Assembly: GCA_019054805.1 (NCBI GenBank)
Contig: JAHQIY010000034.1
Location: 496,001 to 560,000, forward strand
Length of the DNA stretch: 64,000 nucleotides
From: Brachionus manjavacas
Lineage: Eukaryota; Rotifera; Eurotatoria; Ploima; Brachionidae
Reading direction: 5' to 3'
The notes beneath the pieces are model-generated. The model was not told where the DNA came from and did not search any database. It worked only from the letters and a program-made list of their open reading frames with translations. Positions 13,431 to 23,350 of the stretch are shown in pieces; the first letter of the stretch is position 1, and the number at the start of each line of letters is the position of its first letter. The translations under genes were made by a program, and so were the position numbers.

Positions 13431-14366
13431 GAGTCTTAAATAATTTCTCTGATTTTTGCTTATTTTTCATTCAGTTAGTTTTTCGAATTAGCTTATTTAA
13501 ATAAAAAAATTTTGAATTTATATCGGTTTAATTTATCTAAATTTCATTCTTGATAAAAATAAGAACTTAATCTAAATTGATCGGAAAAATTTCGAAATAA
13601 AATACTTGGTGTTAATATATGATCTGAGCTTAATTTTTACATGAAAAAGGATGCTTAGAAAAATCAAGTAACATAATATGAATGTATCAGCAACAAAAAA
13701 TTTTTCTTTTATGAAAAATGTGTTTCTTCTCACTAGGTGTTGTATTATAAGGATACCATTTGAAATGCTAAACTAAAAATTAGTATAAAGAATATTAATT
13801 TTAAAAAATCTATTTTTTTAAAGATATTAAAATTAAATAAGCATTAAGTATTTTGATTAATTTTTCTTATTATAATAATAATCGAAATAAATTTGAGAAA
13901 TTAGTAAATGAGATTAAACATTTAGCTTAAATTTTTCAAGTTAAGTCAAAACTCTGACTTAATTTATTTTTGTTAGAGAAATTGATTTATTTCAATTTAA
14001 ATTATTTTAATTTCCAATACAAGCATGCTTTTTTGCAACAATACTTATTTTTTTCTGAATTCTTGTCTTTGATGAAACTTAAATCTCCAATTTTAAAGTC
14101 AAACTCTGATTTTTGACCATTTTGACTTCAGTATTTGACTTTTTACCAACTCTGGAAAAAAAAAATGTTTTAAGTTTGAAGAAAAAAAAATGATCTATTA
14201 GCAAAGCCTTTGTTGCTTTTATTGTCTACCAAGTTTGCGTTAATGGCCTTTAGGTTTATGTTTAATTTCTTCTGGAGTTTTCACATACCAGTTTTCGCAT
14301 TCACTTGGTAAATGGGTATAATTGGCATTTAATTCTGAAACTTACATTTTAATACTACTGTTTAAA
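13431..14366. other. gene-free stretch after the NRK gene
   Basis: Contains the likely NRK 3' UTR with AATAAA at 13500-13505. Beyond that only A/T-rich DNA with no coding or repeat signal that I can support. Confidence 0.4.
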
Positions 14367-15260
14367 AATAAAACGAGTTTAGTCGAAAGTGTTATCAGTT
14401 GATAACTTAATATGTTATTATTTGGTGCCATACCTGTTATGCTTACATTCTGTTTACAACGAAATTGTTATCAGCGTTTTATGTTATCAAAAAGAGTTTA
14501 TTAAAAATACAACTAAAAAAGATGTTAACATTTACTCAATTTTGTTATCATCTTGACAATTTTTTTATCAAATAATATATAAAATAAGTATTTTTCAAAA
14601 AAGTTTATTTGAATCTTTTTAAACGAAACATATTCTATAAGAAAACATATGATAATAAACATATGCGTGATTAGTGTAAAATAACCCTGAATAGATTTTG
14701 TGCTCATCAGTACTAAAAATTTTCTCTTTAAAATCCATCTTACAAAATAATCTTTAAGTTAAAATCTGATAATGAAATAAAATCTTTTTTTTTAATTTTT
14801 TAATTTTGTTGAATCAAAATTAACTAATTCAACTATTTTAACAAAAAGATCAAAAGTAAAATAAAAATTTTACATAAAAAATTGGAACTGTTCAGACTTG
14901 TTTTTAAGTCACAAGTCTTAAGTCAAGTCAAGTCAATGATTTAATAAATCCATATTTGATACCAATCAAGTAGTTGCTTCCAAATTCCTGGCCGTTAACC
15001 TTGACCTATGTGCTCTGTAAATGTGACCAGATTTAGAAAATAATTCTTTCAACTGGTCCAGATGAAGAAGTTATTGATAAAAACTGTGACTTGAAAACAA
15101 GTCTGAAAATGTTCAATTGGAATGTTCAGTGTTATCATCTCTGATAACATAAATCGCTGATAGCAATTTAGTTATCAGATGTTAACATTACCGGTATTGT
15201 ACCAAATGATAACATATTATGTTATCATCTAATAACATTATCGGCTAGACCCAATAAAAC
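14367..15260. mobile_element. terminal-inverted-repeat DNA transposon relic with 8-bp target duplication
   Basis: The left end (from 14375) and the reverse complement of the right end (to 15252) align over roughly 110 bp. They share blocks such as GATAACTTAATATGTTAT (GATAACATAATATGTTAT on the other side) and TATCAGCG-TTTATGTTATCA. The flanks carry an identical 8-bp direct repeat AATAAAAC at 14367-14374 and 15253-15260, a target site duplication. GTTATCA/TGATAAC words are repeated within the ends. The 878-bp element has no transposase of its own, so it is non-autonomous. An 8-bp duplication fits hAT or Merlin-type transposons; the family is inferred from length alone. Confidence 0.85.
14880..15122 (-). 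mobile_element. nested hAT-derived fragment with hATC remnant
   Basis: Inside the larger TIR element lies a second insertion. An 8-bp direct repeat AATTGGAA occurs at 14880-14887 and 15115-15122, immediately bounding inverted ends that share TTCAGACTTGTTTT and AAGTCACA. The 227-bp interior, read on the minus strand from about 15064 to 14945, gives ELFSKSGHIYRAHRSRLTAR followed by NLEATT. This is the C-terminal dimerisation (hATC) signature of hAT transposases. It is therefore an internally deleted hAT copy that kept its ends and the last part of the transposase. It must have inserted after the outer element. Confidence 0.8.
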
Positions 15261-15389
15261 AAACAAAGAAATTGATTAATTTGAAAAAACCTTTTTCTTA
15301 TTCTTCATTTTATTAGCTCTTGCATGTGTGGTATTTAACTATAATTTTTTTTTTAATACTGTGAATCAAAAATTAAAACTAATAATAGC

Positions 15390-15630
15390 TAAAAGCTTCA
15401 AGAATGATATTGAAAGAGTTAGTTTACTAGTAGAGGAGAATCCTAGGATATCTATTCAATTTATTGAAGCTGAGACTGGTCTTAGTTATGTAAGTATTTA
15501 AGTAAACTTAGAGAGCTAAAAATGGCGATTGTGTGGTATAGTAACAGGAGATGAGTCATGGATATACCACCGGAAAATTGAGAACAAAGCATCTACCAGT
15601 CTTACGACCAATGGAACAGAGTGACTCCAA
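15390..15630 (+). mobile_element. mariner-like transposase fragment
   Basis: Plus-strand translation gives an N-terminal helix-turn-helix-like stretch (about 15392-15490, with VEENPRISIQFIEAETGLSY). After a gap and frame change, VTGDESWIYHRKIENKAS follows (about 15540-15600). GDE-x-W-x-Y around the first catalytic Asp is the mariner hallmark. Only these two blocks remain and several stops interrupt them. The element is dead and probably heavily deleted. Confidence 0.55.
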
Positions 15631-15727
15631 CATTATTGAAAAGGCTTTTCAATAGAAATTTTCATTTTCCATTTGAAAAGCCATCTTTCGATTTCTTTTA
15701 AGTACTTATTCATCTATTCAAGATTTC

Positions 15728-16060
15728 TTAATTTTTTAAAAATAAAAAATTTTGGCTGTTTGTTTTATTTCTTTTTGGTATGTCATTTATAAAAATGCTA
15801 AAAAGAAGTGGATTAATTACTGACTCTTGTGGAAGTCCTGCTTTAATAGGATATTGATCACACAGGTGACCATTTACATTTACTCTAAAAGATCTTAAAT
15901 GGAAATTAAATATTTTAGTGTAAATAATACGTTTGAGTAACTTGCTAAGGCAACTTTTCATACTTTTCATAAAGGCTACCTTAAGAGAAGAACATCTAGA
16001 TTTTTGGAAAAATCTTCTTACTTTTATTCGTTCCTTTATTAACGCAACAATGTTTTTGGT
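15728..16060 (-). mobile_element. jockey-like LINE reverse-transcriptase fragment
   Basis: The minus strand reads VNVNGHLCDQYPIKAGLPQE followed by SVINPLLFSIFINDIPKRN. This is the non-LTR RT palm region (usual form: GVPQGS followed by GPLLFN-YINDIP). The sequence towards 16060 is upstream RT in broken frames. The catalytic FADD box is absent because the fragment ends first. A segment near 15980-16060 closely resembles 40978-41060, so both relics come from one family. Confidence 0.75.
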
Positions 16061-16109
16061 AAGCTAGATTTAAAAAAATTTGTGGTGTGGTGTGGTGTAA
16101 AGATAAAAG

Positions 16110-16562
16110 TGGTCTATACAGAGGCTAAATTGGACGGATAATGATTTTTCCAGAGTTATTTTCATAGACGACCAATTTTGATGACTTTAATCGTAAGTCA
16201 TAGTAAAAAGGTTTAAAAATGAATAGTTTCATTCGAAGTTCTGTATACCAAGGTTACAAAACGGTGAATGCATTTTTTACAAAATCACTGGTAAATGCAA
16301 AACTTATACAGGATGATTTAATCAGTTTGTCTTCAACACTTTGGAAAACGACCTTTTGCCATCTGTTGAACTTCTAATTGAGCTAAATGAGCCTTGGATT
16401 TTTCAACAAGATGGCACTTCGGCACATGCCGCTTTTTCAGTAAGCGAATGGTTCAATAAACAGAACATTGAGGTTCTGCCATGGTGTTCTCGTTCATCAG
16501 ATCTCAACCCAATCAAGAACTTATGGTCATACATGGATGCCAATTTTTTTTTTTTAAATTAA
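16110..16562 (+). mobile_element. Tc1-like transposase relic
   Basis: Blocks of a DDE transposase are seen in order. WTDNDFSRVIFIDDQF (about 16127-16175) contains the first catalytic Asp. ENDLLPSVELL leads into WIFQQDGTSAHAA (second Asp, about 16400). EVLPWCSRSSDLNPIKNLW (about 16470-16530) ends in the motif where Tc1 elements have PIENLW. Here the third catalytic residue, normally Glu, is Lys. Stops separate the first and second blocks. The copy is dead; no terminal repeats were identified. Confidence 0.85.
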
Positions 16563-17228
16563 TTGTATCCATCTTTTTTTTTGTATTTTTTTTTGGTTTT
16601 ATGTTTTTGGATTGATGACAAATAAAATTTTTTATTTTCCCGCCTGTTATATTCGTAAAAACAATTCTTTTATTAGCAAAAAAAAATTTCTAAATTTTTA
16701 CAACATACTGTATAAACTTAGCTTGAATATCAAGATTTAAGGATTGTATGAATAGCCTCAACAAGTGGTTTATCTATATAAAAATAGAGAAAAGCAATTT
16801 TAGAATTTATTCAAATATTTTTGTGTTTTAAAGTATTTTTTTCTTAAAAAAAAATCATTATTAGTTTTTCATCAAAAAAAAAAGAATAAAAATAAATATA
16901 AAATAAACTATTAAAATTGAAGTACATAAACAATAGAAAAAAAAAAAAAAGACGAAAAAAAATCTCATAAAAACTTTTTTTATAAATAACATGGTGCTCG
17001 AGAGTGATCTTGATTTTTAAATGCATTTCATTTTCCGTAAAGTATTGAGGAACAAAAAAAAAAAATTTTCTCTATAGATAATATTTGCCAACAAATTGTA
17101 CACATTTCTCCTGAACGATTTTTTTCATTGGCTCAACAATTCAAGACGACTATCGATTCACTGTAGCAAATTGATAATTATTTATTTATTTTGTTTCTTT
17201 ACTTTTATACAGGCCTTTTGAGTGTCGA
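16563..17228. other. spacer, probable 3' UTR of foxQ2
   Basis: A/T-rich with long A and T runs and no coding signal. It lies directly downstream of the minus-strand foxQ2 stop codon, so part of it is likely its 3' UTR. Confidence 0.4.
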
Positions 17229-18605
17229 TTACTTTTTGCCAAGACCATTTGACATCAAATGACTTGTTTGTGCTGAAGTTGTATTGTTTTTGTATGAGCG
17301 AGCCATTATTTTGGAAAACGTCAACTTCCACTGTTCGACGTCTTCGTTGTGAGTGTCCGCTTTGGCAGTAGGCAACGGCTGGTCGCACTTGGAGCTCATG
17401 CTTGTCGCCGACTGCCACTCTCCGGTCTCTGCATGTTTGATTTTCTTATGACCACAGTGAACATCAGGCGCCAGCAAACTGTCCATGTTGAACGATCTTT
17501 TTTTTGCACTCGATTTAGCTTCTTTTTGGTGGCCAAAGCTCGAGTTGCAATTGACAATGTCAATTTGTTCGCTTTGATCCGAGGCCTCGTCCTCACTTTC
17601 CACATCACTTGGCGGATCGCGCTCGCTCGCCCTCGACCTCTTTGCCACAACTACTTGCACTTGGTCTTGGCAGCTTCTTTTGCTCGGCTGAAAATCCGAC
17701 TGAAAACTGGTGTTGCCATTGACCAGAAGAGAATTGGCCGCGTGAGTGTAGTTGAACTTGTGAACAGGACTTAGACTTGACGGCGGAGTCAAAATGTCGT
17801 CGTCTTCTTCGTCCTCCTCGGGCACAGTCAGGCCGAGGCTCTTGCGCACTCGTCTCTGGGCTCTGCGGCGCCTAAAGTCGCCCTTGACAAAATCGTCCAT
17901 ATTGGCCGGGTGTATGGTCCAGTAGTGTCCCTTGCCGTTGGAGCTGCGGCCTGACTTCATGAAGCAATCGTTGAGCGACAAATTGTGTCTGATTGAGTTT
18001 CGCCAGCCGGAGCCACGCGAGTGAAAATATGAGTAGTTGTCCAATATCCACTGGTAAATGTCGCTGAGGACCAGCTTTTTGTCTGGCGCGCTCAATATGG
18101 CCAGCGCTATCAGTCCGATGTAGCTGTGCGTAGGCTTGGCCTCTTCGGACTTTCCGTTCGGTCTGTATATGTTCTGGTTGGAGTGGTGATAATGGTGATG
18201 ATAGTTGCTGACGGTTGTTTGAGAGCTGGTCGGCTTGCTTTTGGCTGGATGGTGCTGTGACACGCATTTTGTCTGATGCGTGATTGGCGTCGACGAGCCC
18301 ATATTGGTGAACAAAGAGTAGGGAAACGTGTTGAACATGTAGCTGGGATAGGTAGATGGCTTGGACTCGGGCGATTCAGATTTGTCCGAGACAAGCGAGT
18401 TGTTTGGTGATGGCTGCTGGCTTTTGGATGAGATGGACAGCAAGGATGATGTTGATGACGCGGATGAACTCGACGAGTTCGACTTGTTCAGTATCTGCAA
18501 TTGGAGCGGGTCGCTTTGGCGCAGTTGCTGCTGCACCACTAGATTTCTTTGCATTAGCATTTGCTCGTAAAAGTGACTTATTTGATTCGAATCGCTCAGA
18601 TTCAT
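17229..18605 (-). CDS. foxQ2: forkhead transcription factor FoxQ2, single exon
   Basis: FoxQ2 is a forkhead transcription factor known from anterior/apical patterning in many invertebrates. The 458-residue frame is intact. The forkhead domain spans about 155-255, with HSYIGLIALAILSAPDKKLV, the recognition helix GWRNSIRHNLSLNDCF and wing KGHYWTIHPAN. The continuation DFVKGDFRRRRAQRRVRKSL is the feature that points to FoxQ2 rather than other Fox classes. The N-terminus is rich in Gln and Ser, with a His/Tyr-rich tract near 135-142. At about 371-378, SFNMDSLL resembles an EH1 motif, which binds Groucho/TLE co-repressors. An acidic run (264-270) follows the forkhead domain. GC content is clearly higher than in the flanks. 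The start is the first ATG in the frame. No introns are seen. Confidence 0.93.
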   Translation of the reverse strand: MNLSDSNQISHFYEQMLMQRNLVVQQQLRQSDPLQLQILNKSNSSSSSASSTSSLLSISSKSQQPSPNNSLVSDKSESPESKPSTYPSYMFNTFPYSLFTNMGSSTPITHQTKCVSQHHPAKSKPTSSQTTVSNYHHHYHHSNQNIYRPNGKSEEAKPTHSYIGLIALAILSAPDKKLVLSDIYQWILDNYSYFHSRGSGWRNSIRHNLSLNDCFMKSGRSSNGKGHYWTIHPANMDDFVKGDFRRRRAQRRVRKSLGLTVPEEDEEDDDILTPPSSLSPVHKFNYTHAANSLLVNGNTSFQSDFQPSKRSCQDQVQVVVAKRSRASERDPPSDVESEDEASDQSEQIDIVNCNSSFGHQKEAKSSAKKRSFNMDSLLAPDVHCGHKKIKHAETGEWQSATSMSSKCDQPLPTAKADTHNEDVEQWKLTFSKIMARSYKNNTTSAQTSHLMSNGLGKK

Positions 18606-21600
18606 TCTTCTTTTTTTTGCTCTTTTTTTTATTGTTTTCTTTTAAATCCTTTATTTTTTAATTAAATCTAAAATTAAAAAAAATTAAATTGCTACAAGGT
18701 TAATTTTAGAAGCTATTGGCCCAACGGCCTGTCTATCTACACCATTGCTTTTTCAATTTGCAAAATTCAAATATCTGGCTTTTAAGGTGAGTTATTAGTC
18801 GAAGATTTTTATTTAATCAATCTTATGAGTTGAGATGTTATCAGCAAAATTTGTTTTATTGTGATTTTATGAGTTGTTAAGTTGGAGAGACATTTAGATC
18901 GCTATCTGGCCAGATAACGATCACTTTACGTGTTAAATTCAAATTACCAAACATATTCTGGCCGAACCGTTCTCTCTGCCTCTCTATTCAATTAAAGGTA
19001 AAAAAATATCTGAAATATCTGAAAAAAAAACTTACTCAAAAAAAAAAATTTCTATTTTTCATTTCATTCCTATAGAAAAGATTAGACTTGTTAATTTTGA
19101 ATGACTCATCGCTAATTTTCCTTTCTTATCATTGAAGCAAAAAAATAAGTAATTTTATTAACTAGTTTTTAAACTTTTATTTTCTAAAAAATCAAAGACA
19201 ATTTATTTATTACTTCATTTAAAGAAGCTGGCACATGTCTAGGTCTCGATCAGTGACCTACTACTCTTACTACCAAGACGGTTGTAAAATTAAACAGGAA
19301 CCGGACAGTCGTCTAATAACCTTTTCATTTTATTTTATAAAAATTTTACAAATAAAATAAATACTGAAAAAGAAAAACTTGTTATAAAACCAAACATGGT
19401 CTCTCTATATATAAATAGTTAATCAAGATAGTATCAATAATTCTTATCATTATTATTGATGCTATTCGAAAAATCAAAAAAATTAAATATTATGGTCTTC
19501 TAATATATTAAAATATATTTTAATTATTTTTTCTTCTATATGCTTGCTTTGTTTATTATCCTCAATAATAAACAAATCATACCTATTTGAATAGAATTTT
19601 TTAATTTCAAAAACAAGGAGATAAAAAAAGCCGTAAGCTCTTAGGGATAGTCTTAGGGGTAATCTAAGCATTTTATTTTTAGAAGAAAAATCAAATTTTA
19701 ATGTTCAGGTCGCAATGCCTGCTTTTGATTACAGTGGATCAGAATATAAAGACTGAGACTCTAATTTTATGTATTTTATTGTCTTAAATAAATAGTTAGT
19801 TTTTTTTGTTTTTGTTGATTAAATTGAAATTTTTAAGTGGCTCTGAGTGACAAAACTCCTTATGGCGTTGGGATTTAGATTTTTAAAACTTTTGTTTCAA
19901 TTTCATCTTATATATCAAAAAAAAATTTTTTTGCTTTTTTTTTCTTATAATTTTTATCGTCAAAATTAAAAAAATTAAAAAAAAAAGTTACCAATGCGAA
20001 ATACAGAAGCTTTAAATCAGCCTCTCCTTTGCCTTCTTAAGCACACAATTCTTATCTTTCTATTACAGATGAGATCTTTTAGTTAACAAAAAAATTCGGC
20101 TATTCACCCTGGACAGTACTTCCGAAAGAAATAAGCGTTCTTTTCAGAAGAGATCAATGGGGTGAAAATAGTGTCGGTGCCATAGGAATGATTGAAATCA
20201 ATTTATTTCCATACATTATTATTTATTTATTCGAGCCTCGCAATCAAAAGAGTAATAGAAGAAAAAAAACTTTTAAAAAACTTTCAATTTACATGGCACC
20301 GTGAGTTTTGGAACAAAAAAAATTATCATTAAAATTAAGTTCCATAGACATCGCAGAGATCCTTTGACAGGACCTTTACAATCTGATACATAGATAACTG
20401 ATCTTCTACATGTCTTGTACTTATTTTTCGGATCTGTTAGGATCTGGTGGCTCGCGGTTATAGCACAAATAATAAAGAAAGAAATCATATAATAACTTTA
20501 TTAATAATAAATGATCACTTCTAGCCCAAACAAATAATAAAGAAAATAACAAATTTATATTTGTTTATCTGTTCCGAGCTAATGCTCCTTCAGAACTAGT
20601 ATTTTACAAAGTGTTAAATACTAACGACTAGCTAAACGCATGAGATCACAGTATTGCACTATGAAACTATAGACATTTAAGTTGGCTAGAGTCGGTATTG
20701 TAGTTATTGAGAGAACTACAGCAATTATTTAAATTCAAACTAGTTTTTTTTTCATAAATGCACAATGTCTTCAAATATTGAGTTTCATTACAAAAATGTA
20801 CATCCCAATTATCTGGATTTGTTCTAACACATATATAAAATTCTGTTAATCTGCTAGTAAGAAAACTTTGCAAAAGTCAAAATTTTCAAGTAGCAGATTT
20901 TCAGAATGTGATCTAGCCTGAACATCTCCCTATCAAGATTTGACGCACAAGACGTCTCTTTAGTGATCACAAAACTAAAAGTACAAGTGCATTTGTTCAG
21001 CTTACTATTTTTGCCATATTCCTTTAACTCGCTTCTAAAACACGCCATAGCTCAGACCATTTTATTTTCTCATGAGGGAAAAGAAAAATTCCAAAAAAAA
21101 AAGAATAAAATTAAATGTATTCATGTGACAAACCGTTTCTAAATTGAAAACAATTTCAATTGTTGAAGAACAAGAAGAATCAATTAAATAGTTGATTATT
21201 TAAAAACAAATATATTCAAAAAATAAACGAACAAAAACTGGATTGGCTGCCAAAAACAAATTTGTTGATTGGAATAAAAAATATAAAGAAATTTCTAATT
21301 AGTGTTTAGTCAAAAGTAGTCAAAATTTTGATTGGATTTCCAACTCGACTATTTTCTCTTTTCTCTCAACTAATAAATTTATCTAGATTTCTATTTTACA
21401 TCTCTCTCTCTCTCTCTTTCGTTTCTTATTGTTTCTTTTGAATTCAAGTCGACTTGAATTTGTGATACACACAATTTTAATTGAATTCTAAACAAATCCA
21501 GGTTGGCTAATAGATTTTTGTTGTATTGTCAATGAAACAAAAGACTTTAGCTAGAGACCTAGCGATTCGGTGTCGTTGCGAATTTCGACACAAACAAACT

Positions 21601-22149
21601 CGCAAATCAACAAAAATAGTTTATCTCAGAAACAATGCCAAGTTTATTCTGGATGCTAGAATTTGAGTTGTGTCAATTTTCCACAGTGGAGTGGAGTCTA
21701 AAAATAGTTCTCATTGAGCCTATGTGATCAATGCTAGTCCAAGGGCAGCATTTATTTGTTAGATAATATGTCGAAGTTACATCACCAGCTTTCAGTCAGT
21801 TTACATTTCTTTACATGTTGATCATTGAATGTAAATAAACTTTTGTCTATTAAATTTTTCTATCCTCTTTTAAAAACAATATTGCATTTCAACTTGTCAA
21901 TTGGATTTAAACTTTAATTAAATAAATAAAACAATTAACAATGAAGAATAAGTGCTTTACTATGGCTTGCTTTATTTTGTTCAGTATTTGTCTTTATTAT
22001 TTGTCTGGGACTAAAAGCGGCCAGTTTTCCATTTCCAAAATATCTCGTTGAGCTAATATGAATTAGAAAACTGGCTTTGTAAGTGAAAAATGAAGATATC
22101 ATAATAAAGAAATTGCTGATCTGTGCCCAAGATCACATGCAAATAAACT
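18606..22149. other. gene-free stretch upstream of foxQ2
   Basis: Contains the foxQ2 promoter side. It is less A/T-monotonous than other spacers, with mixed-composition islands near 18700-18980, 19230-19310, 20090-20180 and 21540-21800. Minus-strand open frames at 20273-20488 and 20667-21048 contain Cys and Trp but match no family I know. Cis-regulatory DNA for foxQ2 is a reasonable inference but nothing specific was identified. Confidence 0.4.
21401..21417. repeat. (TC)n microsatellite
   Basis: Uninterrupted TC dinucleotide repeat of 17 bases in the foxQ2 upstream desert. Confidence 0.9.
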
Positions 22150-22245
22150 CGTAAAAATTTTGATTTTGAATTAAATTTTAATTCAATGTTAGATGAAATT
22201 AAGGAACGTTGTAACTCAAGGCTAAATTTAATTTATTATGTCTAG
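22150..22245 (+). mobile_element. LINE 3'-end fragment
   Basis: About 85 bases here closely match 52385-52455, the tail of a CR1-like LINE relic. Shared words include TTTTAATTCAATG, TAGATGAAATT and CAAGG-TAAATTTAATT. It is a short 5'-truncated copy of the same family, as LINE insertions often are. Confidence 0.65.
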
Positions 22246-23224
22246 CAAAAAATGGGAGTAAGTATTAGAAAACCTATATTGATATTAAATTGAAATTTAG
22301 ACGCTTTTTGTCTTAACCTGTTTTCGAAAATTAACATTAAAAGGATACGGGTATTCTAAAACTTAAATCACGAGAATGTCTTGAATAAATTTCCGGACAG
22401 GACTGAGTTATTCTGTTCCATTTGGACTGGTGGAGGAATGCAAAGTGGGTTTTTGTTTCCCCATTCCATATTTGTTCTTTCCTTCCTGGACTGTTCACTT
22501 TAATTTATTTAATTTTTTCATTTCTCTTTTGCATTTTCTTTCTGTAAACTGAATCTCTTTAACAAAAAAATTAATTATCTTCTCATGTTTGGCTATAGAA
22601 TGTTTTTAAATTTAAAAAATCAAGATTTTAGAAAATTGATGGCTGTTAATTGATTTTTTGATTTAATCTTTTTTTTTAATAATTTACAAAATTAGTTGAA
22701 TTTTTGTATACTTTGATGCAGATGAACATTGTGCACTTTTTATAGATTTCATTTTCCTCTACATTCAATACATAACCTTTACAATCTTGAAATCAAAATC
22801 TGCATCGCGTGGCTGAAAGAAAGGATTAGCCATCCATTCGGACCAGCCGAGTCTTTGCCAACAATAAGCCAAACTTAGACAAACCTGGGGCCACAATTGT
22901 TTGCTAATTATTCAGATTTTGGCAATCTCTTTCGATTGAATAGAAATTTAGCAAAATCAAATTTGCTTGATTGCAGTTGTTGATATTTTAAGAGCCACGA
23001 TGAATTATTGTTGTTGTTAAAAATAAAGAAAATCCAAGCTAAATGAAACAAAAAAATAATGCAAAATTAAAATGCTTGGAAACAAAGCTGCAACTTAAGT
23101 GAATAAAGAGAAAGAAAATTGTTGATTACCTATCAGAATATGGCGTCATGCTGTTCTCTATTTTAAAACATTTAAATTAAATATTTTTATTTTAAAACGC
23201 AGGAATTTACGGAAAATACAAAAC

Positions 23225-23248
23225 TGTTGTTGTTGTTGTTGTTGTTGT
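23225..23248. repeat. (GTT)8 microsatellite
   Basis: Eight uninterrupted GTT units. Confidence 0.95.
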
Positions 23249-23330
23249 GCTTCTTTTGACAAATCAACTCAACTCTTGAAACAACCAAAATTGAATTGTT
23301 GACGAGCACGACAATGGAGCAGAGCAGAGC

Positions 23331-23350
23331 GAGAGAGAGAGAGAGAGAGA
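23331..23350. repeat. (GA)10 microsatellite
   Basis: Ten uninterrupted GA units about 80 bp from the GTT repeat. Confidence 0.95.

Noticed and set aside
17349..18570. Several long open frames on the plus strand and in other minus frames over foxQ2
   Set aside because: They are shadows of the GC-richer forkhead gene. Their translations lack domains and the foxQ2 frame explains the composition.
22018..22078. Hairpin GCCAGTTTTC...GAAAACTGGC as a microRNA precursor
   Set aside because: Only about 10 bp pair well and the loop is about 40 nt; too weak for a miRNA stem.
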